A stretch of 50,178 nucleotides of DNA, from the NCBI GenBank assembly GCA_038154685.1, contig JAYPYW010000018.1, forward strand, positions 1 through 50,178, read 5' to 3'. Positions within the stretch are counted from its first letter, which is position 1, and every line of letters starts with the position of its first letter. Positions 33,485 to 42,413 of this stretch are shown piece by piece. The notes beneath the pieces were generated by a model that saw nothing but the letters and a program-made list of their open reading frames with translations, searched no databases and had not been told where the DNA came from. Position numbers and translations under genes: made by a program. This DNA is from GCA-002722245 sp038154685 (GTDB lineage Bacteria > Bacteroidota > Bacteroidia > Flavobacteriales_C > GCA-002722245).

Positions 33485-35932
33485 ATGTATAAATTGCTAC
33501 TTTGGCTTCTAATTGGATTTCTTCCCTTAATGGGACAAGAGATTTCTGGTACAATTGTTTCCGAAGAGGGCGAGAACATTTCTTTTGCTAGGGTTTACAT
33601 TTCCAACTCCAGTAATGGAACCTATTCCAATGGTTTAGGGAAATTTACACTAATCGTCAAAAATTTAAGCGACACCCTTAATATCGATGCTTTTGGTTTT
33701 CAACAGCGAAAATTAATTGCACAGGATGTTTTATCACTTCAAAAAATCACTTTAAAAAAATCGGCTCAAAATCTTTCTGAAGTAGTTGTTTTAGCAAAAG
33801 GAAATTACGCGAAAACCATTATAAAAAATGTAGTTAAAAGCCGAAATAAAAACAACCCTTGGGATTCAGATTTCGCTTGTAATCTATATAATAAAACCAC
33901 TCTTGAATTAGAGAGTCAGCGATCCCCAGATAGCCTAGGCTTAAGCTTTGCGGAAAAGTATTCCCTAATTCAATTTAAACCTAATAACCAATGGCGAGAA
34001 ACTAAGTTGGGACTGAAAGATTTATCCCTTAAAGAAGAAAACTTGGGAATATTTAATTTGGAATTTGGAGGCGGAAGTCCAGAAGAAAGGTTAGCAAACC
34101 AAAAAAACTTGACTGATTTATTTTACACCAATATTTCAGATGGAAATTTCAATTTTTATCAAACCAATCTATTAATTCCAAAAATAGCCCAAACCCCTTA
34201 TATATCTCCATTCGGTACCTTAGCAATGGTTACCTACAATTATAAATACATGGGCTCATTTGAAGAAAATGGAAAGAAGGTTCATGAAATAAAAGTTTAT
34301 CCGAAAAGAAAAAATGAATCAGTTTTTGAAGGGCTTGTTCAAGTTGAAGATTCAACATGGGCTCTAGTTTCAGTGGAGCTTGAAATGAATAATAAAATGC
34401 TTCATAGCTTCAAGAAATTTAAGATCTACCAAAGGTTTATTCCTCTTGGAAATCAAAAAGTTTTGGACAGGCAAGAATTCCAATTTTCATTCAATAAAAA
34501 GGGCGAAAATTATCATGGGAGTGTTTACTCCAAGTTTTTAAATTACGATTTCTCGGAACAAAAACTTCGAAACAAAAACTTAGTTACGTTAACTGTTGAC
34601 TCTGCTTATTCTAGAGAAAAATATTATTGGACAGACAAACGAATTATTAAACTAACAGAGAAAGAAAAAAGCTTCATCGAAGTTGCTGATAGCATTGACA
34701 AATACCGAAGTTCGGACTTATTTATCAAACAGCAAGACTCGATAAAAAACCGTAGTTCTATTTGGGAAATTCTTTTAACTGGAGTTGATCATTATAACAC
34801 ATCAAAAGGTTATAAGTGGAAGCTTAATCCTTTAATTGCTCAAACTAACTTCTTGGGGATTGGTGGATTTAGGTATGCTCCAGGATTGGATTATGTAAAC
34901 ACTTTTAAAAACAAGAATCAACTATCTACTGCCGGTATTGTTAATTACGGATTTAACAATAAGGACCTCGTAGCTAATGGCAATGTAAGGTATACCTATG
35001 CTCCCAAAAAGTTTGCTCAATTCAAAATTGCTGGAGGATCAGAATACCAAATGTTAACTTTCTTTGAAAATTTTGCTACCCTTTTTAGTAGAAGTAACTG
35101 GATTAAGAACACCTTCCTTGAGGTTGGGCATTTCCATGAAATTTCAAACGGAATATTCTTCGACATTAATGTTGGATTTTATCAGAGAACATCCATTTCT
35201 GGATTGCAATTATCTAACTGGAGTGAAGATTTATTTAGAGAGAATAATACCCCTCTAGAATTTGAAGATTACAACGAGTTAAACCTTAATATGGAATTAA
35301 CCTTTGTACCGTTTCAGAAATATGAAATAGATGGTCGAGTAAAAACAATCACAGGAAGTAAATGGCCTAAATTTCATATTGAATGGGAACAAGGAATACC
35401 AGATGTTTGGGATGCTAAAATTAATTATCAAAAGCTTGATTTGGGATTGGACCAATCCATTAAGCTAAGTGTATTAGGGACTAGTAAGTATGCTGTTTGG
35501 TTGGGAAATTATTTAAATACCAACTCAATTGAAGATCCTAACAACACTTTTTTTAGAGGAACTGATCCCTATTTGTTCACGCATCCATTATATTCATTCC
35601 AATTATTAGGTGAAACACATCGAGCTACTAACTCTTATTTAACAGCAAATTATATTCATCACTTTCACGGAGCCTTAGTTAGAAAAATCCCATTCATTAA
35701 AAGAAGTAAACTAGAATCAGCTTTTGGTGCTGGTGCTCTTTACATTGATGATACTAATTTTGCTCACTCTGAAATTTTCGGTGGTTTGGAACATCCATTC
35801 AAAATCGGCCAAGTAAAGTTAAAGTTTGGTACTTATTATGCTGTTGCCTACTCTAATTATTCTGATATATCGAATATGATTAAGTTCGGATTGAATGTAT
35901 TTAATCCATTTACAAATGAATGGGCATTTTAA
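33485..35932 (+). CDS. DUF5686 / carboxypeptidase-regulatory-like outer-membrane protein
   Basis: An 815-residue envelope protein. A signal peptide (about 1-17, ending LMGQ) precedes a CarboxypepD_reg-like beta-sandwich (about 18-95: EISGTIVSEEGENISFARVYISNSSNGTYSN...). The remainder is the long DUF5686 region, with KIKVYPKRKNESVFEG-type strands near 270 and many aromatic alternating strands after residue 430, consistent with a C-terminal membrane barrel. The arrangement resembles TonB-dependent receptors without a recognisable plug. The function of DUF5686 is not known to me. It is expressed from its own near-leaderless promoter. Confidence 0.8.
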   Translation: MYKLLLWLLIGFLPLMGQEISGTIVSEEGENISFARVYISNSSNGTYSNGLGKFTLIVKNLSDTLNIDAFGFQQRKLIAQDVLSLQKITLKKSAQNLSEVVVLAKGNYAKTIIKNVVKSRNKNNPWDSDFACNLYNKTTLELESQRSPDSLGLSFAEKYSLIQFKPNNQWRETKLGLKDLSLKEENLGIFNLEFGGGSPEERLANQKNLTDLFYTNISDGNFNFYQTNLLIPKIAQTPYISPFGTLAMVTYNYKYMGSFEENGKKVHEIKVYPKRKNESVFEGLVQVEDSTWALVSVELEMNNKMLHSFKKFKIYQRFIPLGNQKVLDRQEFQFSFNKKGENYHGSVYSKFLNYDFSEQKLRNKNLVTLTVDSAYSREKYYWTDKRIIKLTEKEKSFIEVADSIDKYRSSDLFIKQQDSIKNRSSIWEILLTGVDHYNTSKGYKWKLNPLIAQTNFLGIGGFRYAPGLDYVNTFKNKNQLSTAGIVNYGFNNKDLVANGNVRYTYAPKKFAQFKIAGGSEYQMLTFFENFATLFSRSNWIKNTFLEVGHFHEISNGIFFDINVGFYQRTSISGLQLSNWSEDLFRENNTPLEFEDYNELNLNMELTFVPFQKYEIDGRVKTITGSKWPKFHIEWEQGIPDVWDAKINYQKLDLGLDQSIKLSVLGTSKYAVWLGNYLNTNSIEDPNNTFFRGTDPYLFTHPLYSFQLLGETHRATNSYLTANYIHHFHGALVRKIPFIKRSKLESAFGAGALYIDDTNFAHSEIFGGLEHPFKIGQVKLKFGTYYAVAYSNYSDISNMIKFGLNVFNPFTNEWAF

Positions 35933-35935
35933 ATA

Positions 35936-35943
35936 TACCTTTG
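35936..35943 (+). promoter_or_regulatory. -7 box of the 112-residue protein gene
   Basis: TACCTTTG is an exact TAnnTTTG match that starts 4 bp after the DUF5686 stop codon and ends 4 nt before the next ATG, so this small gene can be transcribed on its own. Confidence 0.5.
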
Positions 35944-35947
35944 TTAC

Positions 35948-36286
35948 ATGATTGATACTTCGTTTGAAGATAGCTGGAAAGCACTTGAAGAAAGAATAGC
36001 CGTTGACTTTGGTGGTGATCTTGATGTGCAAGGAATATTATTCCTTATTGGTGTTCAGGAACTAGGAAAGGGTGCTCAGAAATTCACGAAAGATCAAAAG
36101 TTAGACGTAATGCACATAGCTATATGTAGAGTTTTAGAGCCTTTTGGTTTCTATAAATTATCTCACTCCGATCAAGACGGATGGCCGCATTACGAAAGCT
36201 TAAAGCCCCTTCCAACATTAAAACCTGGAGAGCAACTTAAACTAATGAAACAAGCTATTTTGGAATACTTCGGTGAGATTTATTAA
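35948..36286 (+). CDS. small conserved-looking protein of unknown function
   Basis: I do not recognise this 112-residue protein. It has no signal peptide or membrane helix and is predicted soluble and mostly helical. Notable segments are FGGDLDVQGILFLIGVQELGKG near 21-42, DVMHIAICRVLEPFGFYKL near 53-71 and HSDQDGWPHYESLKPLPTLKPGEQLKLMKQAI near 73-104. Codon use and the exact -7 box support a real gene. It follows the DUF5686 gene by 15 bp. Its 3' end overlaps the convergent lipoprotein gene by 4 bp. Confidence 0.7.
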   Translation: MIDTSFEDSWKALEERIAVDFGGDLDVQGILFLIGVQELGKGAQKFTKDQKLDVMHIAICRVLEPFGFYKLSHSDQDGWPHYESLKPLPTLKPGEQLKLMKQAILEYFGEIY

Positions 36287-36651
36287 TTCACCTTACAAGT
36301 AACGGTCTCTGTTTCTCCTTCAACTAAAGCTAAAGTTGTTGTTCCTGTTTTTCCATCTGGAGTAACAACATCAACCTTAAGAACAGCAGGTAAAGTAAAA
36401 CAGATTTTATCAGTAACCCCCGCGGCATTTGTAGTTACTTCATAATCTTCAGTTAAATCTGATTTGTTACAAAGAAAAAATCCTGCCTCTGGTCTAGTAG
36501 GATCGTCAACAGAGAATGTCACTTTTGATAATCCAATTGGAGAATTAGTTACTGCATCAACCACAGATACTACTCCTTCTGTTTTTGATGGAGTACATGC
36601 TGCCAAGAAAACAACTGTGGCTATAACTGAAAGTAATTTAGTAATTCTCAT
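36283..36651 (-). CDS. small lipoprotein with transthyretin/CarbopepD-like fold
   Basis: A 122-residue lipoprotein with lipidated cysteine 19 (VVFLAAC). The mature part reads GVVSVVDAVTNSPIGLSKVTFSV near 26-48 and TNAAGVTDKICFTLPAVLKVDVVTPDGKTG near 74-103, the strand pattern of a carboxypeptidase-regulatory or transthyretin-like beta-sandwich. Two internal cysteines (FFLCNKS and KICFTL) plus one near the end could form a disulfide. The role is unknown; surface exposure is likely. A TATATTTG -7 match lies about 54 bp upstream (36705-36712). Confidence 0.7.
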   Translation of the reverse strand: MRITKLLSVIATVVFLAACTPSKTEGVVSVVDAVTNSPIGLSKVTFSVDDPTRPEAGFFLCNKSDLTEDYEVTTNAAGVTDKICFTLPAVLKVDVVTPDGKTGTTTLALVEGETETVTCKVN

Positions 36652-36704
36652 AGTTACTTTTTTAACAAGGTGTAAGTTTATAGGTTTTATAAGACCTTAA
36701 CAAA

Positions 36705-36712
36705 CAAATATA
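36705..36712 (-). promoter_or_regulatory. -7 box candidate of the small lipoprotein gene
   Basis: On the minus strand this reads TATATTTG, an exact consensus match about 53 nt upstream of the ATG. No -33 TTG. Confidence 0.4.
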
Positions 36713-36758
36713 GTAAAATTTTGTTTCGTTAAAAATTCACCATACCCTTATAAATAGC

Positions 36759-36766
36759 TAATTTTG
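36759..36766 (+). promoter_or_regulatory. -7 box of the cyclophilin gene
   Basis: TAATTTTG, an exact match, ends 4 nt before the ATG at 36771. TTC rather than TTG lies at the -33 position. Confidence 0.5.
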
Positions 36767-36770
36767 TTGG

Positions 36771-37640
36771 ATGAAAAATCAACTATTACTCAATTTAGCA
36801 TTTTCAGTTATTTCTGTGTTTGTTATTTCTTCTTGTGGATCTACTAAAGAAAAAGAGATTGTTAAGGAAGAAAGCACCGAAAAAAACATGTTTTTGATTG
36901 AAACTGAATTCGGAAACATGAAAGTGAAGCTATACGATGAAACGCCTCAGCATAGAGACAATTTCACAAAACTTGTTGCAGATTCTTTTTACAACGGAAC
37001 TTTGTTTCATAGAGTAATAAATGGTTTTATGATTCAAGGGGGTGATCCAAATTCGAAAAATGCTAAAGCTGGACAAACTTTAGGAAATGGGAACGTTGGA
37101 TATACGGTTCCTGCTGAATTCAGACAACCTTTAATTCACAAAAAAGGAGCTTTAGCTGCCGCCAGAACTGGAGATGCTGTTAACCCAGAGAAAGCCTCTT
37201 CTGGTTGTCAGTTTTATATTGTAGATGGACGCACGGTTAGTACACAGCAATTAGAAAACGCCAATGCAAGAAAAGCAGGTGGAAAAAAGAGAGTTATTGG
37301 TAATCAAATAATGAGCGATCCTAAAAACAGTGACTTAAGAAACGATTTTGTTAGGGTTCGTCAAGCTGGGTTAAAGGATAGTATTGAATACTACGGAATG
37401 AAAATTCAAAGTATGATAGATTCAATTTACGATGCTCAAAACGCGGATGCTTTTGCCTATACTCCTGATCAAATTGCTTTGTACGATTCTTTAGGAGGAA
37501 CGCCTGCACTAGACTGGGATTACACTGTTTTTGGTGAAGTTGTTGAAGGATTAGATGTGATTGACTCAATTGCTATGCAAAAAACAGATAGAAGAGACAG
37601 ACCTGTTTCGGATATCAAAATGACCATTAAAAAATTGTAA
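36771..37640 (+). CDS. lipoprotein peptidyl-prolyl cis-trans isomerase (cyclophilin type)
   Basis: A 289-residue cyclophilin anchored as a lipoprotein (C22 in VISSCGS). The catalytic domain begins FLIETEFGNMKVKLYDETPQHRDNF and contains FHRVINGFMIQGGDP and ASSGCQFYIV, keeping the arginine and phenylalanine-glutamine residues of active cyclophilins. A ~100-residue insertion (about 165-245, with ARKAGGKKRVIGNQ and DSIYDAQNADAF) interrupts the fold before the final DWDYTVFGEVVEGLDVIDSIA. I associate this insertion with Bacteroidota. It likely assists folding of envelope proteins in the periplasm. pheS follows 22 bp downstream with its own -7 box across the stop codon. Confidence 0.92.
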   Translation: MKNQLLLNLAFSVISVFVISSCGSTKEKEIVKEESTEKNMFLIETEFGNMKVKLYDETPQHRDNFTKLVADSFYNGTLFHRVINGFMIQGGDPNSKNAKAGQTLGNGNVGYTVPAEFRQPLIHKKGALAAARTGDAVNPEKASSGCQFYIVDGRTVSTQQLENANARKAGGKKRVIGNQIMSDPKNSDLRNDFVRVRQAGLKDSIEYYGMKIQSMIDSIYDAQNADAFAYTPDQIALYDSLGGTPALDWDYTVFGEVVEGLDVIDSIAMQKTDRRDRPVSDIKMTIKKL

Positions 37641-37645
37641 TTTTG
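37638..37645 (+). promoter_or_regulatory. -7 box of pheS, overlapping the cyclophilin stop codon
   Basis: TAATTTTG begins with the TAA stop of the upstream gene and ends 17 nt before the pheS ATG. Confidence 0.45.
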
Positions 37646-37662
37646 CATTAAATCCAAGATTG

Positions 37663-38682
37663 ATGGAAGATAAAATAAAGGAATTAAGTCAGCAGATTGA
37701 GGAATTTAAAATCGAAGGGAAAGAAGCCCTTGAAAAATTCCGTATCCAGTTTTTAGGATCTAAAAATGTGTTGAAGGACTTATTCTCAGAAATAAGAAAT
37801 GTTGCTGCTGATAAAAGAAAAGAGGTTGGACAATCAATTAACGCTTTAAAAAATCAGGCGCAATCTAAATTTGATGACTTTGCTAATGCTGCTGAATCAG
37901 CAGAGGAAAATAATTCAAATTTAGATTTAACTCTTCCTGGAGATGCTTTTCAATTAGGAAGCCGTCATCCATTAAGCATAGTAAACGAAGAAATTATTGA
38001 TATTTTCGGAAGAATTGGATTTACTGTTTCAGAAGGTCCAGAAGTAGAAGATGATTGGCACAACTTTACTGGATTAAACTTACCAGATGAGCATCCAGCT
38101 AGAGATATGCAGGATACTTTCTTCATTGAAAAAAATCCAGATTGGTTATTAAGAACTCATACATCATCTGTTCAGATGAGAGTTATGGAATCGAACGAAT
38201 TACCAATCAGAACCATAACCCCTGGAAGAGTTTATCGAAATGAAGCAATTAGTGCAAGAGCACATTGTTTCTTCCACCAAGTAGAAGGTTTATACATTGA
38301 TAAAAATGTATCATTCGCTGATTTAAAACAAACAATCGAATATTTCGCTAAAGAAATGTTTGGAGAGAAATCACGAATCAGATTGCGTCCTTCCTACTTT
38401 CCATTTACTGAACCAAGTGCAGAGGTGGATGTTTCATGTTCTTTATGTGACGGAAAAGGATGTAATGTTTGTAAGTACACAGGTTGGTTAGAAATCTTAG
38501 GATGTGGAATGATTGATCCTAACGTTTTAAAAAATGCTGGAATTGACCCAGAAGTTTATTCTGGTTTCGCATTCGGAATGGGAATAGAAAGAATGGCCAT
38601 GTTAAAGTACGAAGTCAAAGATTTAAGAATGTGGAGTGAAAACGACGTTCGATTCTTAGATCAATTCAAGGCTACTTGGTAG
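37663..38682 (+). CDS. pheS: phenylalanyl-tRNA synthetase alpha subunit
   Basis: Class II synthetase subunit of 339 residues that forms an alpha2-beta2 enzyme charging tRNA-Phe. An N-terminal coiled coil (about 1-85) contacts tRNA. Motif 2 includes RTHTSSVQMRVME and GRVYRNEAISARAHCFFHQVEGL. Motif 3 is FAFGMGIERMAMLKY near 303-317. A cysteine-rich CSLCDGKGCNVCKYTG segment near 264-279 looks like a zinc site common in this branch. An upstream in-frame TTG at 37660 is less likely than the ATG at 37663. pheT is not adjacent, so the subunits are encoded apart. Confidence 0.97.
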   Translation: MEDKIKELSQQIEEFKIEGKEALEKFRIQFLGSKNVLKDLFSEIRNVAADKRKEVGQSINALKNQAQSKFDDFANAAESAEENNSNLDLTLPGDAFQLGSRHPLSIVNEEIIDIFGRIGFTVSEGPEVEDDWHNFTGLNLPDEHPARDMQDTFFIEKNPDWLLRTHTSSVQMRVMESNELPIRTITPGRVYRNEAISARAHCFFHQVEGLYIDKNVSFADLKQTIEYFAKEMFGEKSRIRLRPSYFPFTEPSAEVDVSCSLCDGKGCNVCKYTGWLEILGCGMIDPNVLKNAGIDPEVYSGFAFGMGIERMAMLKYEVKDLRMWSENDVRFLDQFKATW

Positions 38683-38689
38683 ATTATCG

Positions 38690-38806
38690 CCCGCGTATCC
38701 CGCAGATCTCGGGGATTATAAAAAAATAAGAAAGGCTGGTTTTACCAGCCTTTCTTATTTTCAATACTTATATGAAATCCGTGAGACCTGCGGGATCCTC
38801 GTGCGT
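38690..38806. terminator. nested stem-loop: terminator within dispersed palindrome
   Basis: The inner part is a perfect 17-bp stem (38723-38739 and 38745-38761) with an A run and a T run, a strong bidirectional terminator. The outer arms ATCCCGCAGATCTCGGGGAT (about 38697-38716) and about 38776-38797 pair with three mismatches. It lies between converging pheS and the M28 peptidase gene. Confidence 0.8.
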
Positions 38807-38814
38807 TATTCTTT

Positions 38815-40356
38815 CTAGTCCACTACTATTCGATCCTCTCGATTAGCCAACTCCCAAGTCGTGTAGTAAATCAGTTTTGTAATTTTAGAAAGCTTCATGA
38901 AATCAATTTTATCAACTGTATCTGTGTGTTGATGATAATCTTCATGAGTGCCATTGAAATAAAAGATACAAGGGATATCATTCTTCGCGAAATTGTAGTG
39001 ATCAGATCGGTAATAAAAGCGATTAGGATCATCCTCTGTGTTAAAAGTATAATCTAACTCAAGCTTTGTATGCTGGTCGTTTTGATTTTCATTTATCTCG
39101 TGTAATTCCTTACTTAAAAAGTCACTTCCAATAATATAAACATAGTTAGGATTAGGGTTACCCTCTTCATCATGATGCGCTTCATCCACCCTACCAATCA
39201 TATCAATATTTAAGTTTGCTACCGTACTTTTTAAAGGAAAAATTGGATTTTCTGAATAATATCTACTCCCTAATAATCCTTTCTCCTCTGCTGAAACTGG
39301 CATAAACAAAATACTTCTTCTTGGACCGTTACCTGCGGATTTGGCTTTAGCAAAAGCATTTGCCATCATCAATAACGCTGTGGTCCCAGACCCGTCGTCA
39401 TCGGCTCCATTGAATATTTTATCATCATGAACTCCGATGTGATCATAGTGCGCGGTAACAATTACAATTTCACCTTTCTTGTCGGAACCTTCAACAAACC
39501 CTAAAACATTTTCGGAGGTGATTTTATCATTTACAATATAAGATTCAATCCCGACTTTAAAAGATAATTCCTGACTTAAAGGCTTTCCTTTCTTCGCAAT
39601 CTTTTTAACTGTTTTATTAAAACCGGTTTCTAAACCACCTGCCCTTAGTAAATCATCCGCCTTTTTCTCAGAAATAAAAACCAAAGGCACTTTCATTGAA
39701 AAGGAATCAGTCGCTAATTTCATTTTAGAAGATTTAAAAGCATGTGCAAAGGACGATTTATACATCTCCACATTCTTATTCACCATGATAATCGCTTTTG
39801 CTCCCTTTTCTGCTAGATTGCTGATTTTTTTCTTCCTCTTATTCCATTCGCTATGATTTGTGGTAGTTGATGCATAATATCTTCCTTTTTTATCTTTTGG
39901 TTCGTTTTCCAAAAGGAATACAACCTTGTCTTTAACACTAACATTTTTAAACTCATTGTAATTTTCTGATTCGATTCCATACCCAACAAAAACCGACTTT
40001 GAACCACTGAAATTCACATCTTCAAAATCCGAATTATGGATAAAATCTTCAAAGTGAAAAAGGGTGTCTTTATCGATAGTTATTTTAATTTTCTCTGGAT
40101 GACCTACCCTCAAATTAAATCTTTGAAAATAATCCCCATTAACAGGTGGTAATCCATAATCGAGGAAATTCTGCATTAAATATGCTCCTGCAAGCTTCTG
40201 ACCTTTTTGTCCAGCCTCTCTCCCTTCTAACTCATCACTTGATAAATACTCAAGATGTTTCCTTGCGGTTTGAGGATTAATGTAGTTCACATACTTTTCC
40301 GCTTGAGCAGATGCTAAAACAGGAAGTATTATTGAAAGGAAAATAAGTAAACGCAT
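38815..40356 (-). CDS. secreted M28 family metallopeptidase
   Basis: A protein of about 513 residues exported by a signal peptide (MRLLIFLSIILPVLASAQA). The peptidase domain has two-zinc ligands in TAHYDHIG, NGADDDGSG, SAEEKGLLGS, NLNIDMIGR and RSDHYNF. A PA-type insertion lies before it, around 110-260. M28 enzymes are aminopeptidases or carboxypeptidases acting in the periplasm or outside. The upstream in-frame ATG would add 18 residues before the signal peptide and lies beyond a consensus-like promoter (40378-40407), so the ATG at 40356 is preferred. The DYTFN and EDYHQHTDTVDKIDF segments fit the family C-terminus. Confidence 0.9.
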   Translation of the reverse strand: MRLLIFLSIILPVLASAQAEKYVNYINPQTARKHLEYLSSDELEGREAGQKGQKLAGAYLMQNFLDYGLPPVNGDYFQRFNLRVGHPEKIKITIDKDTLFHFEDFIHNSDFEDVNFSGSKSVFVGYGIESENYNEFKNVSVKDKVVFLLENEPKDKKGRYYASTTTNHSEWNKRKKKISNLAEKGAKAIIMVNKNVEMYKSSFAHAFKSSKMKLATDSFSMKVPLVFISEKKADDLLRAGGLETGFNKTVKKIAKKGKPLSQELSFKVGIESYIVNDKITSENVLGFVEGSDKKGEIVIVTAHYDHIGVHDDKIFNGADDDGSGTTALLMMANAFAKAKSAGNGPRRSILFMPVSAEEKGLLGSRYYSENPIFPLKSTVANLNIDMIGRVDEAHHDEEGNPNPNYVYIIGSDFLSKELHEINENQNDQHTKLELDYTFNTEDDPNRFYYRSDHYNFAKNDIPCIFYFNGTHEDYHQHTDTVDKIDFMKLSKITKLIYYTTWELANREDRIVVD

Positions 40357-40377
40357 AATTTTTAACACACTTTTAAC

Positions 40378-40407
40378 AAAATGAATGCCAGTACTAATGT
40401 AACTCAA
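40378..40407 (-). promoter_or_regulatory. promoter of the M28 peptidase gene
   Basis: On the minus strand TTG (40405-40407), 19 bp, then TCATTTTG (40378-40385, one mismatch to TAnnTTTG). The leader to the ATG at 40356 would be about 15 nt. Confidence 0.45.
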
Positions 40408-40414
40408 CAAATGT

Positions 40415-40443
40415 TTGAATAAAAATTTAGTAATTTAATTTTT
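40415..40443 (+). promoter_or_regulatory. promoter of the RprX-like kinase gene
   Basis: TTG (40415-40417), 18 bp, then TAATTTTT (40436-40443, one mismatch), ending 2 nt before the ATG at 40446. Confidence 0.4.
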
Positions 40444-40445
40444 CC

Positions 40446-41708
40446 ATGAAGAAGAAAACACTAAACGCGATAATAATAACAGGAGTATTCTCTATTTTAT
40501 TGCTTTTAATTGTTCAATTCTTCTGGGCTAAAAACCTAGTTAATCTTGAAGGAAAACACTTTAACCACAAAGTAAGAATTGGCTTACTAAATGCAGGGTA
40601 TAAACTTAAGCTCATCCATCACTCTAAAATTGAAAAAATGCATTTAGTTAAACAGCTAAATGATCATTCTTTTGTCGTTGAAGTTCAAGATATAGTTAAC
40701 CCTACTACTATAGATTCTTTGTTACAGCAAGAATTCGAAGCCCAAGAACTTTACTCACCTTATAAAATTGCTATTTATGATTGCTTTACCGATAGCGTTA
40801 TTTATGCGCACTCGGGATCGGAAAGTGAATTAGCTATTGCCGCGGAAGATTATGGCGTAGATTGGGATATCAATAGTTATAACTTCGGAGTTATTTTCCC
40901 CGAAACATCCACGCTAGATAAGTATTTAAGTGTTGGAATCGCATCTGGAGTTGTAATTTTTGGAGTAATCGGATTCTTCATTTATGTGGTTGTTATGTTT
41001 ATGCGTCAGAAAAAATTGGATGAGATGAAAACAGATTTCATCAACAACATGACGCACGAATTAAAAACTCCTATTTCAACTATATCTCTTTCGAGCAACG
41101 TAATTAATCAAGATAACATAATTGAATACCCCGATCGATTAAAAAGGTATGCCAATATTATTTTGCAAGAGAATGAACGATTAAAAAATCAGGTAGAGCG
41201 AGTTTTACAATTGGCTTTCTTTGAGCAGAAAAATTTTGAGTTAAATATCCAAAGCGTTTCTTTAGAATCTATCATAAACAAATCCATAGCACCATTTGAA
41301 CTCTTAATTCAAGAAAAAAATGGAGCTTTTAAAACTCAACTGGAGGCTATTGATGTTCAAATTGATGAACACCATTTTAGTAATGCATTATCAAATCTTT
41401 TTGACAATGCCATTAAATATTCAGGAGACAATCCTCCTCAAATAAAGGTGTCTGTTATTAAAAAGGGGGACACCGTTTATATTTCTGTATCCGATAATGG
41501 GATTGGAATGGAAAAAGATGAACTAAAAAACATCTTTACAAAATTTTATCGCGCTCCTACAGGGAATGTTCACAATGTTAAAGGATTTGGAATAGGTTTG
41601 AGTTACGTTGAGCAAATCATCTCTATGCATAAAGGAAAAATTAAAGTTGAAAGTGAAAAGAACAAAGGCACAACTTTTGAAATAACTCTCCCAGTAAAAC
41701 AGAATTGA
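40446..41708 (+). CDS. sensor histidine kinase, RprX-like
   Basis: A 420-residue inner-membrane kinase with helices at about 7-28 and 162-186 and a ~130-residue periplasmic domain. The phospho-acceptor is H204 in FINNMTHELKTPISTISL. The ATPase domain has NLFDNAIKYSG, VSDNGIGM and KGFGIGLSYVEQI. Layout and the NMTHELKTPIS box resemble RprX of Bacteroides. The signal sensed is unknown. Its stop is one base from the regulator start, so it forms a standard two-component pair. Confidence 0.88.
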   Translation: MKKKTLNAIIITGVFSILLLLIVQFFWAKNLVNLEGKHFNHKVRIGLLNAGYKLKLIHHSKIEKMHLVKQLNDHSFVVEVQDIVNPTTIDSLLQQEFEAQELYSPYKIAIYDCFTDSVIYAHSGSESELAIAAEDYGVDWDINSYNFGVIFPETSTLDKYLSVGIASGVVIFGVIGFFIYVVVMFMRQKKLDEMKTDFINNMTHELKTPISTISLSSNVINQDNIIEYPDRLKRYANIILQENERLKNQVERVLQLAFFEQKNFELNIQSVSLESIINKSIAPFELLIQEKNGAFKTQLEAIDVQIDEHHFSNALSNLFDNAIKYSGDNPPQIKVSVIKKGDTVYISVSDNGIGMEKDELKNIFTKFYRAPTGNVHNVKGFGIGLSYVEQIISMHKGKIKVESEKNKGTTFEITLPVKQN

Positions 41709-41709
41709 T

Positions 41710-42408
41710 ATGGTTAAAGCGAATATTTTATTAGTTGAAGATGACGAAAACTTGGGGTTTGTAACCCAAGACAATCTTGAAATGGAAGGTTTTAACGTTA
41801 CTTGGTCAAAAGATGGCGAAGCTGGTTTTGAAGCTTATTGCAAAGGGGAATTCGATCTTTGTATTTTCGATGTCATGCTTCCTAAAAAGGATGGTTTTCA
41901 ATTAGCTCGAGAAGTAAAGGCAGTAAATGACAATATGCCTATGATTTTCCTGACTGCTAAATCTTTGGACCCAGATAAAGTAGAAGGTTTTAAAATTGGA
42001 GCTGATGATTACATCACGAAGCCTTTTAACATGAAGCTACTTACTCTTCGTGTTCAAGCTTTATTAAAAAGGTATTTCGCCGCTCAATCAAACGATTTAG
42101 AAAACAGAGACTCCTTCGAAATCGGTAATTACACCTTCAATTATAAAAATCAAGAACTTATAATTAAGGATGATAATAAGCACCTAACTAAAAAGGAAGC
42201 TGAAATGCTCCGACTTCTTTGTTTAAATAAAAACCAATTGCTAACACGTGAATTAGCGCTTAAGGTTATTTGGGGTGAAAACGATTACTTCAAGGGAAGA
42301 TCAATGGATGTATTCATTACCAAACTCAGAAAATACTTGAAGGCAGATAAACGAATAGAAATTATAAACGTTCACGGAACTGGATTTAAACTCCAAGTCA
42401 CTGAGTGA
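41710..42408 (+). CDS. OmpR-family response regulator, RprY-like
   Basis: A 232-residue regulator partner of the preceding kinase. The receiver has acidic residues E10, D11 and D12, phospho-acceptor D54 (CIFDVMLPKKDG), the threonine of FLTAKS and the lysine of TKPFN. The winged helix (about 135-230) includes LTKKEAEMLRLLC, VIWGENDYFKGRSMDVFITKLRKYL and NVHGTGFKL. Targets are not visible. A nested terminator follows. Confidence 0.9.
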   Translation: MVKANILLVEDDENLGFVTQDNLEMEGFNVTWSKDGEAGFEAYCKGEFDLCIFDVMLPKKDGFQLAREVKAVNDNMPMIFLTAKSLDPDKVEGFKIGADDYITKPFNMKLLTLRVQALLKRYFAAQSNDLENRDSFEIGNYTFNYKNQELIIKDDNKHLTKKEAEMLRLLCLNKNQLLTRELALKVIWGENDYFKGRSMDVFITKLRKYLKADKRIEIINVHGTGFKLQVTE

Positions 42409-42413
42409 TTTTT

